Origin: Bacteroidales bacterium
Lineage (GTDB): Bacteria > Bacteroidota > Bacteroidia > Bacteroidales > JAAUTT01
Assembly: GCA_012031335.1 (NCBI GenBank)
Contig: JAAUTT010000297.1
Coordinates: forward strand, 1-6,152
DNA length: 6,152 nt
Reading direction: 5' to 3'
Within the stretch, counting starts at the first letter, position 1, and each line of letters begins with the position of its first letter. The translations under genes were made by a program, and so were the position numbers. Positions 5,555 through 6,152 of the stretch are shown here, in pieces. The notes under the pieces were generated by a model that ran no database searches, was not told the origin of the DNA, and saw nothing but the letters and a program-made list of their open reading frames with translations.

Positions 5555-6152
5555 TTAAAAGTTGTTGCAGCCACCTGTTCTTTGAATTTGGTTTGTTATT
5601 ATAACCCCATTGCTAAAACCATAAGGGATAATCTGATCTAACCTTTCACTGTTTAATTTATATGCACGCGTTTTTTGTAATCCACCCCACGAAAGTTCTT
5701 TTGCTGTGCTTATCTCTAATTGAGGATAAGCCATTCTCAACGATTCAGCAATTTTGTCAACATACCTTGTCAAATATTCGTGCTCACCATCTTGAATATA
5801 AATTAAATCTCCATTAGAATTTGTATCCAGGCAAGGGAATTTTAATCTAAAGGTAGCATCCTGGTAGGTAAGATGTTGGAAATATGCATGAAGCCCTTCA
5901 TGTAATAAAATTGCTGCTATATATGGTTGAGTGGCAGAATTTAATACTGTCGTATTTATCGTAACAAAATAATTGTTTGGATAGCTAACATCAGATCCTT
6001 CAAGTTGCCCATCAACGTCTACAGGCAAATTTCCAGCAGAAAAAGTTAAGTTTACTTGGTCTGTAACACCAAAAACCGATTTGAGAATATTGCTCAATAC
6101 AGAGGGATTGCTCTCTATAATAGCTTCCAAGGCGGCGCTTCCCACTAGGGGA
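5555..6152 (-). CDS. Zincin-like metallopeptidase domain, C-terminal end of a larger protein (possible polymorphic-toxin tail)
   Basis: The frame is open to the right edge, so this is the C-terminal 198 or so residues of a longer protein. GTG 6145 is only the first start codon in view. Numbering from it, HEGLH at 82-86 is an HExxH zinc site within IAAILLHEGLHAYFQHL: two zinc-binding His and a catalytic Glu. A second His-Glu pair at 122-123 (GEHEYLTRYVDKIAESL) could supply a third ligand, and LSWGGLQKT follows at 151-159. This HExxH, HE..YV..IA, WGGLxxT pattern is one I associate with C-terminal domains of large Bacteroidota secreted or RHS-type proteins. No signal or repeat region is in view, so the delivery route is unknown. 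The domain ends with TGGCNNF, and a small gene follows after 19 bases. It is predicted to cleave protein; the target is unknown. Confidence 0.75.
   Translation of the reverse strand, partial: PLVGSAALEAIIESNPSVLSNILKSVFGVTDQVNLTFSAGNLPVDVDGQLEGSDVSYPNNYFVTINTTVLNSATQPYIAAILLHEGLHAYFQHLTYQDATFRLKFPCLDTNSNGDLIYIQDGEHEYLTRYVDKIAESLRMAYPQLEISTAKELSWGGLQKTRAYKLNSERLDQIIPYGFSNGVIITNQIQRTGGCNNF

Overview
The window comes from a member of the Bacteroidota. Three things point there: an AT-rich sequence with a TTTG / TAnnTTTG promoter, little visible Shine-Dalgarno sequence, and paired TPR plus WD40-like (PD40) envelope proteins, one ending in an OmpA domain. The genus cannot be told from the sequence.

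Layout. (1) 1-661, plus strand: the catalytic core of a 2-oxo acid dehydrogenase E2 acyltransferase, cut by the left edge and broken by one apparent base loss in an A run. (2) 662-807: an intergenic gap with a good Bacteroidota promoter. (3) 808-4563, plus strand: two tandem paralogous envelope genes 15 bases apart. The first is intact and ends in a C-terminal membrane anchor. The second has the same TPR and propeller plan, then a beta-rich region and an OmpA peptidoglycan-binding domain, but it is split by five frame changes. (4) 4564-5060: AT-rich DNA with a truncated, decayed minus-strand copy of the next gene and a short CACGAAG-type repeat. (5) 5061-6152, minus strand: a zincin-like metallopeptidase domain (HEGLH) running off the right edge, followed after 19 bases by a small probably exported protein of unknown family. 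The decayed copy at 4591-4882 lies further downstream on the same strand.

Function. The two plus-strand envelope genes probably form one transcription unit. They may act together in the periplasm, one tethered to the inner membrane and one to peptidoglycan, like scaffold proteins of the PorE type. The minus-strand module has the shape of a polymorphic-toxin tail: an HExxH effector-like domain at the C-terminus of a longer protein, then a small gene and a degenerate duplicate of it, as in immunity-gene arrays. That reading is inference.

Quality. Apparent single- or two-base frame breaks occur in three plausible genes, mostly at short homopolymers, and no in-frame stop appears once each is bridged. 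Sequencing or assembly error is therefore a serious alternative to real gene decay for the E2 gene, the OmpA-type gene and the small minus-strand gene. The copy at 4591-4882 is a genuine decayed, truncated duplicate.
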